Positions 52,785 to 62,994 of a stretch of 64,000 nt of DNA are shown here, in pieces. The notes below the pieces were generated by a model, which was not told the DNA's origin, did no database searches, and saw nothing but the letters and a program-made list of their open reading frames with translations. The stretch's first letter is position 1, and every line of letters starts with the position of its first letter. The stretch is from contig NZ_CP050192.1 of the NCBI RefSeq assembly GCF_011694515.1, positions 790,448 to 854,447 of the forward strand. The letters are read 5' to 3'. A program made the position numbers and the translations under genes. This stretch comes from Mycobacterium sp. DL592. GTDB lineage: Bacteria > Actinomycetota > Actinomycetes > Mycobacteriales > Mycobacteriaceae.

Positions 52785-54421
52785 CGTCGGTCCTCGTCAT
52801 CGCGGTCCGCGGGCTGGGCCGGCGGCCCCTGCGGCGTATCGGCATTCCAGGTCTGCGGCACCATCGGGACCGTGGGGCCGCTGCCGAACGAGCCGCCCGC
52901 CAGGGTGGTGACACCGGCGGCCTCGGCCGCGGTCTTGGGCAGGGTCCCGCTGAGCCCGATCGGTCCGGCGCCGCGTCCGGACGCCGCAGTGGTGGGGGCC
53001 GGCCCGCTGTCCTGCTGTGGCGCTTCCCATTCCGGATCAACCTCGACGTCCATGTACGCGTCGGCGTGGCCGGTCTGCGGAGTGGTCTGGCGCCGGCGCG
53101 CGCGACGCTTGCGCCGTGCCGCTTCGGCAGCCACGGCCGCGGCGGCCGCTGCCTCCGAGGCCCGCGCGGATGCGCTCGCGGTGGTCCTGGTCTTTGTACC
53201 CGAATCGAATCCGATGGCGGGCGGCGGCCCGACGATGGCGTAGGGCGGGAAGAAGCCGGCCCCGGTGGCCGGTGGGGGAGGCGGCGGTGCGGGACTGGCT
53301 GCCGACCCGGCGGCCGACGCCGCCGGTGCGGGTGCCGCCGCGGATCCGGCACCGGCCACGGTGGGGGCGATCCCCGCGGCCGGCAACTGGTTACCCGCGG
53401 CGGGAACCGGCGCCGGTGCGGGCGATGGCGCGTCGGCGGGAATGTCGGTGGGCATGGCCGCGAGCCCGCCGAGCACCCCTCCGACGATGGCGCCGGCGGC
53501 TGCCGCGGGGACCACCGACAGCAGTGTTGATGCCAGTAACGGTGATACGCCTAGCGCGATGGCCAGGACTGGGTGCAACGAAAGGTAAGCCGCAATCGTG
53601 GCCGGCGAGGCGCTTCCGATCGCCTGGAAGATGGCAAGCGGGTTCGTCAGCAGCGTTTGGAACAGGTTCTGGAATTCCTGCGCGTAGAGGAAGAGCCTGG
53701 TGATCCAGTAGATCGGACCGCTCCCGAGGGGGATGTCGGCGTAGGGGACTCCGTTGATCGTGCCGGCGACAGGATCCCAGGTCCACCCGAACAGTGAGAA
53801 GACCTGCTGCAAGAACTTTACCGGGATGGCAAAGATCTGCTGCACGATGCCCTGCAGCGTGCTCAATGGATCAGCGGTCTCGGCCGCCAGAATCTGCGGT
53901 GCCTGGGTGGTTTGGGGTGTCGCCGCCGCGGCGGCACTCGCCACTACCTGATAGGTCGACATCGTGGTGGCGGCCTGCACCCACATCCGCACGTAGTCGG
54001 CTTCATTGAGCGTGATCGGAATCGTGTTGATACCGAGGAAATTCGTGGCCAGCAAGACGCCGTGAGTCGCATGGTTGGCAGCGATCTCGGCGAGTGTGGG
54101 CATCGCCGCCAGCGCCGCCGTGTAGGCCGCCGCGGCGGTCTCGTGCGCCGCGGCGGCGGCCGCGGAGTCGACGCTCGTCTGCACCAGCCAGGCCAGGTAC
54201 GGCACGTTGGCCGCCAGGAACGCCTCGGCGCTGGGGCCCTCCCAGGCACCGGCCTGAACCGACGCCAGTAGCTGGGTGAGTTCTGCTGCCGCCGAATCGT
54301 ATTCAGCGCTCAGCGAGGTCCACGCCGCGGCGGCGGCCAGCAGCGGTCCTGGACCGGCGCCGCTGCTCAGCAGCGCGGAATGAATCTCCGGTGGCGAGGC
54401 CATCCAGACCGGGGCGGTCAT
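52781..54421 (-). CDS. PPE family protein, PPE4-like ESX-3 client
   Basis: 546 residues. N-terminal PPE domain (about 1-175) with [18 protein letters not shown], the WXG-like turn [11 protein letters not shown] and [18 protein letters not shown] hydrophobic middle (about 200-330) and an Ala/Pro-rich region follow, then the conserved C-terminal [16 protein letters not shown] seen in PPE4. It should pair with the PE protein encoded 2 bases upstream, be carried by EspG and exported by ESX-3. It sits on the opposite strand at the end of the locus rather than between eccC and esxG, so it needs its own promoter. Confidence 0.93.
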   Translation of the reverse strand: MTAPVWMASPPEIHSALLSSGAGPGPLLAAAAAWTSLSAEYDSAAAELTQLLASVQAGAWEGPSAEAFLAANVPYLAWLVQTSVDSAAAAAAHETAAAAYTAALAAMPTLAEIAANHATHGVLLATNFLGINTIPITLNEADYVRMWVQAATTMSTYQVVASAAAAATPQTTQAPQILAAETADPLSTLQGIVQQIFAIPVKFLQQVFSLFGWTWDPVAGTINGVPYADIPLGSGPIYWITRLFLYAQEFQNLFQTLLTNPLAIFQAIGSASPATIAAYLSLHPVLAIALGVSPLLASTLLSVVPAAAAGAIVGGVLGGLAAMPTDIPADAPSPAPAPVPAAGNQLPAAGIAPTVAGAGSAAAPAPAASAAGSAASPAPPPPPPATGAGFFPPYAIVGPPPAIGFDSGTKTRTTASASARASEAAAAAAVAAEAARRKRRARRRQTTPQTGHADAYMDVEVDPEWEAPQQDSGPAPTTAASGRGAGPIGLSGTLPKTAAEAAGVTTLAGGSFGSGPTVPMVPQTWNADTPQGPPAQPADRDDEDRR

Positions 54422-54423
54422 CC

Positions 54424-54729
54424 TCAGGCAGGGAACACGTACGACGATGCGATGGCGGCGTCACTGGTCGCATAGCTGACGCCGGTCTCAGCCACTCCGG
54501 CTCCGGCGCGGGTCAACTCGACGACGCCCTGCAACGTGATCGCCGCGTGCTGGGTGCCTCGCGCGCTGAAATCGGTTGCGGTCTGCAGCGACACGGGGTC
54601 GATCGCCGGCGGTGTCACTGCGGAGATCACCGGGGCGGTCTGCGCGTGCGCGGCAGCCAGTCGTGCCGCAAGCGCTTCCACTCCCGCCGAGGCTGCCGCC
54701 AGTCCTTCGGGAACGACACGTAACACCAT
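54424..54729 (-). CDS. PE family protein, PE5-like partner of the PPE protein
   Basis: 101 residues. The opening [20 protein letters not shown] carries the PE motif in the PE5 style (VVPEGL). A second helix with [14 protein letters not shown] follows, and the end has YATSDAA (YxxxD export signal) in SYATSD. Forms a helical dimer with PPE. ATG at 54729. Transcribed with PPE (2-base gap), away from the ESX-3 machine genes. Confidence 0.93.
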   Translation of the reverse strand: MVLRVVPEGLAAASAGVEALAARLAAAHAQTAPVISAVTPPAIDPVSLQTATDFSARGTQHAAITLQGVVELTRAGAGVAETGVSYATSDAAIASSYVFPA

Positions 54730-54961
54730 GCCCGACACTCCTCTTCTACTCGCGTACAACAAATTCAAGCCCATCGCGGAGCGAGGTCAACTCGAAAGAG
54801 TCGGTGCACGTGCGTCGCCCGCTCGGCCCGTGCCGGCCACGCTGGATCGCGGTCCACAAACCCGCTGGTGCAGTGGGTTTTCGGGGAGCTGCGCGAGGAA
54901 GCCCGCGGCGGGCGCCGGGCCCGGCCGATTGGAATCATCGTGGTTTTTGAGTGCGCGCCGC

Positions 54962-55543
54962 TTACCGGCTTCCGCCCACCTCGGCGGGCAGCGGCGGCGG
55001 CAACGGCGTGGTCGACGTCGGCGTGGTGGAAGTGGGCGCGGTGGAAGTGGGCGTGGTGGAAGTGGGCGTGGCCGACGTCGTCGGCGTGGCGGTCCCGGAC
55101 GTGCTCGGCGCAGAACTGGTCGTCGTCGACTTCGGCGCCTGCGGCCCGTGGAAGTCCACCCACGACTCGCTGCGGATCGTCTTGCCGTTGGAGTTCACCG
55201 TCAGTGACTTCGAGTCGACGAGATAGGTGATGCCGTCGTTCTCCGCGTCATAGGCGCCGCTGCCGTAGGCCGACGCCGACAGGATCAGCTTGGCGCCGTC
55301 GCGCACCCGCACCCCGCGGTACTCGTACTGCCCGCCGGAGTCCTTGCAGATCGCCACCCGGGAGGTCTCGGTGCTACCGAAAAGGACGGCGGTCTCGGAC
55401 GCGGCACACCGTGCCGTGGAGTCGACGTAACCCTGGGAGTCGTAGGACGGCGCAGCGGCAGCCGAGGGCAACCCGATGACGAACATGCACGACACGGCCG
55501 CGACCGCCGCGACTCGGGCGGTGCGGACCCACACAGATGACAT
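54962..55543 (-). CDS. Secreted protein with Thr/Pro repeat tail, unknown
   Basis: 193 residues from ATG 55543 (GGAG just upstream; an ATG at 55555 is also in frame). Signal peptide about 1-31. A folded domain (about 32-130) has two Cys (TARCAAS and AICKDSG) and Tyr/Gly-rich strands. The tail (about 140-193) is Thr/Ser/Pro repeats (TSTTPTSTAP type), a mucin-like linker likely to carry O-mannose. The DNA of the tail is a GTGGAAGTGGGC-type tandem repeat at about 55024-55075. No enzymatic motif recognised. Confidence 0.65.
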   Translation of the reverse strand: MSSVWVRTARVAAVAAVSCMFVIGLPSAAAAPSYDSQGYVDSTARCAASETAVLFGSTETSRVAICKDSGGQYEYRGVRVRDGAKLILSASAYGSGAYDAENDGITYLVDSKSLTVNSNGKTIRSESWVDFHGPQAPKSTTTSSAPSTSGTATPTTSATPTSTTPTSTAPTSTTPTSTTPLPPPLPAEVGGSR

Positions 55544-55763
55544 CACTCCATCCACGACACCACGGGTGGGCGCGGGTTACGAGGGTCGATGCCGAGAAAC
55601 TACGAGATCGTTAGTTTCCCGATACCCCACGGTCGCCGAATGCGGCCACCGTGTCGGTGGACGAACATTCGGTAGACACATTTCCGATCTTGTACAGTGT
55701 CGGGGCGCACAGTCGGCGACGACTGTGAGCAACCACACACTGGGGGTCACAGATGGAGTATGG

Positions 55764-57032
55764 ATGCGAGATCAGACAGGCGGCGCGCTGATGCCGCGCC
55801 GAGCCCTCACAGCGGTCATGACGGCCCTGGCGGCCGTCGCTCTCTTCGTCACGTCGGCACTGCCGGCGTGGGCGGCCGACTCGGTCACCGTGACCTTCGT
55901 CCGGCACGCACAGTCCGAAGGCAACGTGCCCGGCGCCGGTATCGACACCCAGGTCCCTGGCCCGAACCTCACCACGCTGGGCGTGCAGCAGGCCCAGGGC
56001 ATCGCCCAGAGCCTGGCCAACGCCGGCTTCTCCAGCGTCTACACCTCCACCATGGTCCGCACCGCGCAGACCGCGGCGCCGATGCTGGGCATCACCCATC
56101 AGGTGGCCACCGCTAACGCGGGCTTCAACGAGATCAGCGCCGGCATCTTCGAGGGCGACCCGATCGACAGCGGCATCGGTCGCATCTTCTACTTCCTGAT
56201 CCCGCTGACCTGGACCCTGGGCCTGCGCTCGCTGCCCATCCCGCTCGGCGAGGGCGGAAACGAGTTCGAAGCCCGCGTCAACGGCGCGCTGGCCTCGGTC
56301 ATCGCCAACGGCGGCACCGATCCGGTCATCTTCTCGCACGGCGCGACGATCATGATCTGGACGATGATGAACGTCAACAACCCGGATATTCCGCTGCTGC
56401 TCAGCCATCCGCTGGGCAACACCGAGCAGGTCGTCATCACCGGTAACCCCCAAGACGGCTGGACGCTGGTCAGCTATGCCGGTATCCCGGTCAGCCAGAC
56501 TCCGGGCCTGGCCACCCAGCTCTTCGTCAATACCCGCAGTCTGATCGTCGCCCCGCAGACCGCCATCTACAACGTCCTTCAGGCGGTCAAGACCCTGGAC
56601 CTGCCCACGATCGTCAAGGCGATCGCCGGCGGCGTGGCGCTGGTCGCCAAGGCCGGCGTCGACTTCGTCAAGAACTCGGTGACCGACATCGTCAACGCGA
56701 TCGTCGGCGCGCTGCCGGGCGGGGCGCAGGCCAGCGCGGCCGCGACCAAGGCTGCGACCGTCAAGTCCGCGGCGCCCGCAACCGAGCCGGTCAAGGACTC
56801 CTCGGACACCACCCCGGCCGCCTCCGGCGACCAAAGCAGCAACGGCGCAACCGATCTCAGTGACGGCAACAAGGTCGAGCCGGGCAAGTCCGGCTCGGCC
56901 CGCCAGGCGACTTCGCTGAAGTCGGTGTCGGACAAGTCCGGCGACACCTCGTCATCGGCCGGCACCTCCGGCGGCTCCGCCAAGAAGTCCACCGGTGGCA
57001 GCAAGCGGTCCAGCGAGAAGGACGCTGCCTGA
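55764..57032 (+). CDS. Secreted histidine phosphatase family protein (phosphoglycerate mutase-like)
   Basis: 422 residues. Signal peptide about 1-37 ending PAWAAD. Catalytic domain (about 38-265) with the RHG-type motif VRHAQSEGN (phospho-His near residue 45), RTAQTA for the second Arg, FNEISAGIFEG for the acid and FSHGATIMIW for the second His. All phosphatase residues are present. A hydrophobic helical segment (about 275-330) and a disordered Ser/Lys/Gly tail follow, ending GGSKRSSEKDAA. ATG at 55764 has GGAG 5 bases upstream; ATG at 55791 is possible. Substrate unknown, acting outside the membrane. Terminated directly after. Confidence 0.83.
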   Translation: MRDQTGGALMPRRALTAVMTALAAVALFVTSALPAWAADSVTVTFVRHAQSEGNVPGAGIDTQVPGPNLTTLGVQQAQGIAQSLANAGFSSVYTSTMVRTAQTAAPMLGITHQVATANAGFNEISAGIFEGDPIDSGIGRIFYFLIPLTWTLGLRSLPIPLGEGGNEFEARVNGALASVIANGGTDPVIFSHGATIMIWTMMNVNNPDIPLLLSHPLGNTEQVVITGNPQDGWTLVSYAGIPVSQTPGLATQLFVNTRSLIVAPQTAIYNVLQAVKTLDLPTIVKAIAGGVALVAKAGVDFVKNSVTDIVNAIVGALPGGAQASAAATKAATVKSAAPATEPVKDSSDTTPAASGDQSSNGATDLSDGNKVEPGKSGSARQATSLKSVSDKSGDTSSSAGTSGGSAKKSTGGSKRSSEKDAA

Positions 57033-57049
57033 TTCTCGACGTTCGCGAC

Positions 57050-57080
57050 ATCGGCCCCCTCCGCACCGGAGGGGGCCGAT
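57050..57080 (+). terminator. Hairpin terminator, 14-bp perfect stem
   Basis: 57050-57063 pair with 57067-57080 around loop CAC. It lies 17 bases after the stop of the histidine phosphatase gene. No long T-run follows, as is common in mycobacterial terminators. Confidence 0.75.
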
Positions 57081-57216
57081 TCGCGTTGTACGGCCCGGGG
57101 CGGCACCCCGCCGGCGTGCCGCACTGGCTACCATCGCCGGGAAAGCGGCGGTGAACTCGCGGACCTTGGTGTACGTATCAGGTTCAGGACGTCACCGATA
57201 ACCGAAGGACGAAACA

Positions 57217-59511
57217 TTGCTGCAAGCGATCGCCCGGCTCGCCATCGCGGCGCCGCGGCGAGTGATCGCGGTCGCGGTGCTCGTCATGGTTGCCATCGGT
57301 ATCTTCGGGATCCCGGTGGCCACCCATCTGTCCCCGGGCGGCCTGCAGGACCCGACCGCGGAGTCGTCTCGAACGGCCACCCTGCTCACCGACAAGTTCG
57401 GTCAGGGTGACGTCCAGCTGCTGGTCGTGATCAGCGCGCCGGACCGCTTCGACAGCCCGCAAGCCCGCGCCGCGGCCACCGACGTCATCGACCGGCTGCA
57501 GCGATCCGGGCACGTCGCCGCCATCACCTCGGCGTGGACCTCGCCGCCGCCTGCAGCTGCCGCCCTGATCAGCACCGACAAGAAGTCCGGGCTGATCGTC
57601 ACGGGGATCGTCGGCCCGGTGGACAAGCAGCAGGGCTATACCAAGACGCTGACCGAGGAGATCGCCCGCGACTCGGACGGGATCGTGGTCCGCTCCGGTG
57701 GAACCGCGATGGTCAACCTCCAGGTCACCGAGCAGTCCAAGCACGACCTGCTGCTGATGGAGTCGATCGTCCTGCCGCTGAGCTTCCTCGTGCTGGTCTG
57801 GGTGTTCGGCGGCATGTTCGCGGCCGCGCTGCCCGTCGCCGTCGGACTCATGGCGATCCTGGGATCGCTGGCCGTGCTGCGGGTGACCACCTACTTCACC
57901 GAGGTGTCGATCTTCGCGCTCAACCTCGCCACCGCGATGGGCCTCGCGCTGGCCATCGACTACACCCTGCTGATGATCAGCCGCTACCGCGACGAACTGG
58001 CCGAAGGGGCACCCCGCGAACTGGCGCTGACCAGGACCATGATGTCGGCCGGCCGCACGGTGATCTTCTCGGCGACGACGGTGGCGCTGTCCATGGCGGT
58101 CATGGTCGCGTTCCCGATGAACTTCCTGCGGTCGTTCGCCTACGCCGGGGTCGCCACCGTCGCGTTCGCTGCGCTGGCCGCCATCGTGATCACCCCGGCG
58201 GCGATCATGCTGCTCGGCGATCGGCTCGATTCGCTCGACGTCCGGCGCTTCTTCCGTCGGATCCGCAACAGACCCGAACCTGCCGTCAAGCCCGTGCAGG
58301 AGCAATTCTGGTATCGCTCAACGAAATTCGTGATGAAGCGTGCCATCCCGATCGGCCTGGTGGGTGTCGCGGTACTGCTGGTTCTGGGCATCCCGTTCCT
58401 CGGGGTGCGGCCCGGTTTCCCCGATGACCGGGTGTTGCCCCAGTCGGCGTCAGCACATCAGGTGGGCGATCAGCTGCGGCGCGACTTCGCCACGAATTTC
58501 GAGACGGCCGTGCCGGTCGTCATCCTGAATTCCGACGGGCTGACCGCCGAGGACGTGTCGCGCTACGCGGCCGACCTGTCCCGGGCGCCCGACGTGGTGT
58601 CGGTATCCGCGCCAACGGGAGCGTTCGTCGAGGGAAAGGTGGTGGGGCCGCCGACCTCGGCGACCGGACAGGCGTCGGGCAGCACACTGCTGACCGTCGA
58701 CAGCACGGCCCCGCTGTTCTCCGACCGCTCTGAGCACCAGCTCGACAAGCTGCACGCCGTGCCCACCCCCGACGGACGCACCGTCGAATTCACCGGAACC
58801 GCCCAGACCAACCGCGACAGCGTGAACGCAATAGCCTCCCGGCTGCCGCTGGTGCTCGGCCTGATTGCGGCGATCACGCTGGTGCTGCTGTTCCTGCTGA
58901 CCGGCAGTGTGGTGCTGCCGGTCAAGGCGCTGCTGCTCAACGTCCTGTCGCTGTCGGCCGCCTTCGGCGCGATGGTGTGGATCTTCCAGGACGGCAATCT
59001 CGGGGCGTTCGGGACCACGTCCACCGGCACCCTGGTGGCCAACATCCCGGTGCTGCTGTTCTGCATCGCGTTCGGGCTGTCGATGGACTACGAGGTGTTC
59101 CTGGTCTCCCGTATCCGGGAGTTCTGGCTGGCCTCCCCACAGACCGGCGCCGACAACGACGAAAGCGTCGCCCTCGGGGTGGCCCACACCGGCCGGGTGA
59201 TCACCGCAGCGGCGTTGATCATGGCGATCTCGTTCGCCGCCCTGATCGCCGCGCACGTGTCATTCATGCGGATGTTCGGGCTGGGCCTGACCCTGGCTGT
59301 GCTCGCGGATGCGACCCTGGTGCGCCTGATCCTGGTGCCGGCGTTCATGCATGTGATGGGCAGATGGAACTGGTGGGCGCCAAAACCGCTGGTCAAGGTC
59401 CATCAGCGCTTACAGATACATGACGGAGCCGCCCTGCCGGCAGCAAAGAGCGGTGCGGCTGACAATACTGTAGAGGGTGTCCAACAAACGGTCCCCACGC
59501 CAGACAGCTGA
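57217..59511 (+). CDS. MMPL/RND-family lipid transporter
   Basis: 764 residues. Twelve membrane helices in two halves, each half preceded by a periplasmic porter loop (about 40-180 and 405-530). The proton-relay Asp-Tyr pairs are present in both halves: [11 protein letters not shown] near residue 250 and [11 protein letters not shown] near residue 625. TTG at 57217 is the start: GAAGGA lies 7 bases upstream and the next ATG is too far in. It lies directly before the type III polyketide synthase genes and its end nearly touches them, so it probably exports or shuttles their lipid product. Confidence 0.88.
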   Translation: MLQAIARLAIAAPRRVIAVAVLVMVAIGIFGIPVATHLSPGGLQDPTAESSRTATLLTDKFGQGDVQLLVVISAPDRFDSPQARAAATDVIDRLQRSGHVAAITSAWTSPPPAAAALISTDKKSGLIVTGIVGPVDKQQGYTKTLTEEIARDSDGIVVRSGGTAMVNLQVTEQSKHDLLLMESIVLPLSFLVLVWVFGGMFAAALPVAVGLMAILGSLAVLRVTTYFTEVSIFALNLATAMGLALAIDYTLLMISRYRDELAEGAPRELALTRTMMSAGRTVIFSATTVALSMAVMVAFPMNFLRSFAYAGVATVAFAALAAIVITPAAIMLLGDRLDSLDVRRFFRRIRNRPEPAVKPVQEQFWYRSTKFVMKRAIPIGLVGVAVLLVLGIPFLGVRPGFPDDRVLPQSASAHQVGDQLRRDFATNFETAVPVVILNSDGLTAEDVSRYAADLSRAPDVVSVSAPTGAFVEGKVVGPPTSATGQASGSTLLTVDSTAPLFSDRSEHQLDKLHAVPTPDGRTVEFTGTAQTNRDSVNAIASRLPLVLGLIAAITLVLLFLLTGSVVLPVKALLLNVLSLSAAFGAMVWIFQDGNLGAFGTTSTGTLVANIPVLLFCIAFGLSMDYEVFLVSRIREFWLASPQTGADNDESVALGVAHTGRVITAAALIMAISFAALIAAHVSFMRMFGLGLTLAVLADATLVRLILVPAFMHVMGRWNWWAPKPLVKVHQRLQIHDGAALPAAKSGAADNTVEGVQQTVPTPDS

Positions 59512-59542
59512 ACCTCCCCGCTCCCAGGATCGTGTTCAAGAC

Positions 59543-60613
59543 ATGCCAACAAAGTCTGTTATCGCCGGAGTCCGCGGCGAATTGCCTCCGCTTCGCTACA
59601 GCCAGGCAGAGATCACCGAGGCGTTCCTGCAGCTCCCCGGCTACAGCGAGTACGACGAGATCGTGCGCAGCCTGCACCGCAGCGCCAAGGTCAACAACCG
59701 CCACTTCGTGCTCCCGCTGGAGCGCTACCCCTCGCTGACCGATTTCGGCGAAGCCAACACCCTGTTCATCGAGCACGCGGTGGAGCTCGGCAGTGCGGCC
59801 GTCGCCGGTGCGCTCGAGGAAGCCCGCCTGCGTCCCGAGGATGTCGACGTCATCATCTCGACCACGGTCACCGGCATCGTGGTGCCGTCGCTGGACGCCA
59901 GGATCGCCAGCAAGCTGGGCATGCGGCCCGACGTCAAGCGGGTGCCGCTGTTCGGCCTCGGATGCGTGGCGGGCGCGGCCGGTGTGGCGCGGATGCACGA
60001 CTACCTGCGCGGCGCCCCCGACGGGGTGGCGGTGCTGGTGTCGGTGGAGCTGTGCTCGCTGACCTTCCCCGGCGCCAAACCGGCGATGGCCAGCCTGGTC
60101 GGCAGCGCCCTGTTCGCCGACGGCGCCGCGGCGGTCGTCGCGGTCGGTGAGCGCAAGGCGGAGCAGATCGGTGCGTCGGGTCCCGACGTGCTGGACTCGC
60201 GCAGCCACCTCTACCCGGACTCGCTGCGCACCATGGGATGGGATGTCAGCGCATCCGGTCTGGAGCTGGTGCTGTCGGCGGACCTGCCCGCGACCATCGA
60301 ACGCTACCTGTACGACGACGTCACCGAATTCCTTGGCGCCCATGGCCATACGATGGACGACATCGGCGCGTGGGTGAGCCATCCCGGCGGCCCGAAGATC
60401 ATCGAGGCCATCGTGTCCAGCCTGGACCTGCCCGAGGATGCGCTGGAGCTGACCTGGCGCTCGCTGGCCGAGATCGGCAACGTCTCCTCGTCGTCGGTGC
60501 TGCACGTCCTGCGTGACACCATCGCCAAGCGGCCGCCGAGCGGAAGTCCTGGCGTGATGATGGCAATGGGGCCGGGTTTCTGCTCCGAGCTGTTGCTGCT
60601 GCGCTGGCACTGA
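59543..60613 (+). CDS. Type III polyketide synthase (chalcone synthase-like, Pks11/Pks10 family)
   Basis: 356 residues. Thiolase fold with Cys141 in [11 protein letters not shown], His in [10 protein letters not shown] (about residue 282) and Asn in EIGNVSSSS (about residue 315), the complete triad. The C-terminal GxxPGF-type loop reads [11 protein letters not shown]. It extends a fatty acyl-CoA starter with malonyl-CoA to an alkyl ring product. ATG at 59543 begins just before the conserved SVIAGV; a GTG at 59477 is in frame, has TACTGT before it, and would overlap the transporter end. Followed by a methyltransferase and FAD enzyme, the known polyketide-quinone order. Confidence 0.93.
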   Translation: MPTKSVIAGVRGELPPLRYSQAEITEAFLQLPGYSEYDEIVRSLHRSAKVNNRHFVLPLERYPSLTDFGEANTLFIEHAVELGSAAVAGALEEARLRPEDVDVIISTTVTGIVVPSLDARIASKLGMRPDVKRVPLFGLGCVAGAAGVARMHDYLRGAPDGVAVLVSVELCSLTFPGAKPAMASLVGSALFADGAAAVVAVGERKAEQIGASGPDVLDSRSHLYPDSLRTMGWDVSASGLELVLSADLPATIERYLYDDVTEFLGAHGHTMDDIGAWVSHPGGPKIIEAIVSSLDLPEDALELTWRSLAEIGNVSSSSVLHVLRDTIAKRPPSGSPGVMMAMGPGFCSELLLLRWH

Positions 60614-61122
60614 TGATCTGGTACGTACTGCTGCTGGCAGCGGTCGCACTCGAGCGGCTCGCCGAACTGGTGGTCTCCCGGCGCAACCTGGCGTGGAGCC
60701 GCGAACGCGGCGGGGTGGAGTTCGGCGCGAGCCACTACCCGGTGATGGTGGTGCTGCACACCGCCCTGCTGCTCGGCTGCCTCGTCGAGGTCCTCGCCGC
60801 CCACCGGCCGTTCCTGCCCGCGCTGGGCTGGCCGATGCTGGCGATAGTGGTTGCCGCCCAAGGGCTTCGGTGGTGGTGTATCACCACGCTGGGCCCGCAG
60901 TGGAACACCAGGGTGGTGGTGGTGCCCGGTGCGCCGCGCGTCTCCGGCGGCCCCTACCGCTACTTCTCGCACCCCAACTATGTGGCCGTCGTCGCCGAAG
61001 GCATCGCCCTGCCGTTGGTGCACAGCGCCTGGATCACCGCGCTGGTGTTCACCGTCCTCAATGCCGCACTGCTGCGCACCCGCATCCAGACCGAGAACAC
61101 CGCGCTGGCGAGCCTGAGATGA
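60613..61122 (+). CDS. Isoprenylcysteine carboxyl methyltransferase family protein
   Basis: 169 residues. Small membrane methyltransferase with four to five helices and the conserved C-terminal VVVPGAPRVSGGPYRYFSHPNY, the SAM-binding signature of the ICMT/PEMT group. In polyketide-quinone clusters this protein methylates the ring hydroxyl made by the type III synthase. ATG overlaps the synthase stop by 1 base (TGATG); its own stop overlaps the next gene (ATGA). Confidence 0.9.
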   Translation: MIWYVLLLAAVALERLAELVVSRRNLAWSRERGGVEFGASHYPVMVVLHTALLLGCLVEVLAAHRPFLPALGWPMLAIVVAAQGLRWWCITTLGPQWNTRVVVVPGAPRVSGGPYRYFSHPNYVAVVAEGIALPLVHSAWITALVFTVLNAALLRTRIQTENTALASLR

Positions 61123-62135
61123 TCGACCTCCTGGTGGCAGGCGGCGGCCCGGCCGGACTGGCCACCGCCCTGTATGCCGCTCAGGCCGGTCTGCAGGTCA
61201 CCGTCGTCGAACGCCGCTCCGGTGTCATCGACAAGGCCTGCGGCGAGGGCCTCATGCCTCATACCGTCGCGCAACTGGCGAAGCTGGGTGTCACGTTGCA
61301 CGGCAAGCCCTTTCGGGGCGTCGCCTACCTCGACGCACAGCGGCGCATCGAGGCACCGTTCAAGTCCGGTTCGGGCCTGGGTGTGCGGCGTACCGCCCTG
61401 CACAGCGCCCTGCGCGACGCCGTGTCGGCGGCAGGTGTGCGGGTGGTCAACGGTGATATCGGCACGGTGCGCCAGGACGCCGACGCGGTGTACTGCGGTG
61501 AGTTCCGCGCCCGCTATCTCGCCGCCGCCGACGGACTGCACTCACCGATCCGCCGTGCTATGGGGCTGGCCCGGCCCAGTCGTGGCTCACGGCGATGGGG
61601 AGTGCGCCGCCACGTCCACACCGCGCCGTGGAGCGACACCGTCGAGGTCTACTGGGGTGAGGACGCCGAAGCGTATGTCACTCCGGTCGCCGACGACTGC
61701 GTCGGTATCGCGATCCTGACATCGCGGCAGGGATCGTTCGACGACCACCTGGCCGAATTCGCCGCGCTGCGGGATCGGGTGAGCAGCCTGGCGCACGGCC
61801 GGGACCGGGCCGCAGGCCCACTGCAACAACGGGTTTCAACCAGGCGATCCGGCCGGGTCATGTTGGTCGGTGACGCGGCCGGCTACGTCGACGCGCTGAC
61901 CGGTGAGGGTCTGGGAATCGCCTTCGGTGGTGCCGAGCTGCTGGCTAACTGCGTGGCGGCCGACCGGCCGCAGGACTACGACCGGCAGTGGCGGCACATG
62001 TCGCGGCGCTACCGGCTGCTGACCGCGGGTTTGTTGCACGCCAGCGAGATCAAGCCGGTGCGGTCACTGATCGTGCCCGCGGCCGTCGCACTACCGTCGG
62101 TGTTCGCCGGGATAGTGAACCAGCTGGCGTACTGA
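61119..62135 (+). CDS. FAD-dependent oxidoreductase of geranylgeranyl-reductase / hydroxylase type
   Basis: 338 residues. N-terminal Rossmann motif VAGGGPAGLATALYAAQAG, then VVERR, and the second FAD motif VMLVGDAAGYVDALTGEGLG near residue 250. This resembles geranylgeranyl reductases and aromatic hydroxylases. In the quinone pathway it should oxidise the methylated alkylresorcinol-type ring to the benzoquinone. The ATG at 61119 shares ATGA with the methyltransferase stop, completing a tightly coupled three-gene set. Confidence 0.88.
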   Translation: MIDLLVAGGGPAGLATALYAAQAGLQVTVVERRSGVIDKACGEGLMPHTVAQLAKLGVTLHGKPFRGVAYLDAQRRIEAPFKSGSGLGVRRTALHSALRDAVSAAGVRVVNGDIGTVRQDADAVYCGEFRARYLAAADGLHSPIRRAMGLARPSRGSRRWGVRRHVHTAPWSDTVEVYWGEDAEAYVTPVADDCVGIAILTSRQGSFDDHLAEFAALRDRVSSLAHGRDRAAGPLQQRVSTRRSGRVMLVGDAAGYVDALTGEGLGIAFGGAELLANCVAADRPQDYDRQWRHMSRRYRLLTAGLLHASEIKPVRSLIVPAAVALPSVFAGIVNQLAY

Positions 62136-62141
62136 CCGGCG

Positions 62142-62147
62142 TAGGCT
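62142..62147 (+). promoter_or_regulatory. -10 box of the SDR gene
   Basis: TAGGCT, the same hexamer as before purN, ends 8 bases before the ATG at 62156. A leaderless or 1-2 base leader transcript is likely. Confidence 0.45.
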
Positions 62148-62155
62148 GCGCCGCT

Positions 62156-62992
62156 ATGAGCGAGATGCCCGGCGTACCGCCCATCACCGACTGGAATCGC
62201 CTGCTGGACGGTCGGGTTGCGGTCGTCACCGGGGGCGGGGCAGGAATCGGCGCGGCGGTCGCGACACTGTTCGCCGAACACGGCGCGGCGGTGGAGGTCG
62301 CCGAGATCGACCGGGACCGTGCCGAGCAGATCGCCGCCGAGGGCACGATCCGCAGTCATGTCGTCGACGTCACCGACGATGCCGACGTCATCCGGCTGGC
62401 CGATGCGGTGCTCGCCGAGCACGGGCGGGTCGACGTGCTGGTCAACAACGTGGGTGACTACCGCCCCCTGGTGGCGTTCGAGGAGTCCACGCCGGACACC
62501 TGGCAGCGGATGTACGACATCAACCTTCGTCACGTCTTCGCGGTGACCCGGGCTTTCCTGCCTGCGATGATCGCGGCGCACGCCGGCAGCGTCGTCAACA
62601 TCCACTCCGTCGAAGGGATGCGGGGGTTCCCCCGCGATCCGGTGTACGGCGCGATGAAAGCCGCTGTCGCACACTTCACTACGTGCCTTGCAGTTGACGT
62701 CGGGCGCTACGGCGTGCGGGTCAACGGCATCGGTACCGACCTCACCCAGACACCGCAGGTGGATTATCTGACCGGTTACGAGGACGCCGAGCATCTCTGG
62801 CAGTCGTGGGCGCCGGTGGGTCGGGTGGGCCGGCCGGCCGATCAGGCCCGGGTAGCACTGTTCCTGGCGTCCGACCAGTCGGCGTTCGTCACCGGCCACA
62901 ACATCCCGGTCGACGGCGGAACCAAAGCCGGTGGTGGATGGATGTTTTCACCCCGGGCCGGACGGTTCGTCAACCGATCCAAGCATCTGTAG
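62156..62992 (+). CDS. Short-chain dehydrogenase/reductase
   Basis: 278 residues. Classical SDR: cofactor loop VTGGGAGIGAAVA, the NNVGDYRP loop, active-site Ser in NIHSVEGM and Tyr-Lys in YGAMKAAV, and closing HNIPVDGGTKAGGG. The acidic residue after the second strand (VAEIDRDR) favours NAD(H). Substrate unknown. It starts 20 bases after the quinone cluster but has its own -10 box. Ends 2 bases from the convergent hydrolase. Confidence 0.88.
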   Translation: MSEMPGVPPITDWNRLLDGRVAVVTGGGAGIGAAVATLFAEHGAAVEVAEIDRDRAEQIAAEGTIRSHVVDVTDDADVIRLADAVLAEHGRVDVLVNNVGDYRPLVAFEESTPDTWQRMYDINLRHVFAVTRAFLPAMIAAHAGSVVNIHSVEGMRGFPRDPVYGAMKAAVAHFTTCLAVDVGRYGVRVNGIGTDLTQTPQVDYLTGYEDAEHLWQSWAPVGRVGRPADQARVALFLASDQSAFVTGHNIPVDGGTKAGGGWMFSPRAGRFVNRSKHL

Positions 62993-62994
62993 CC

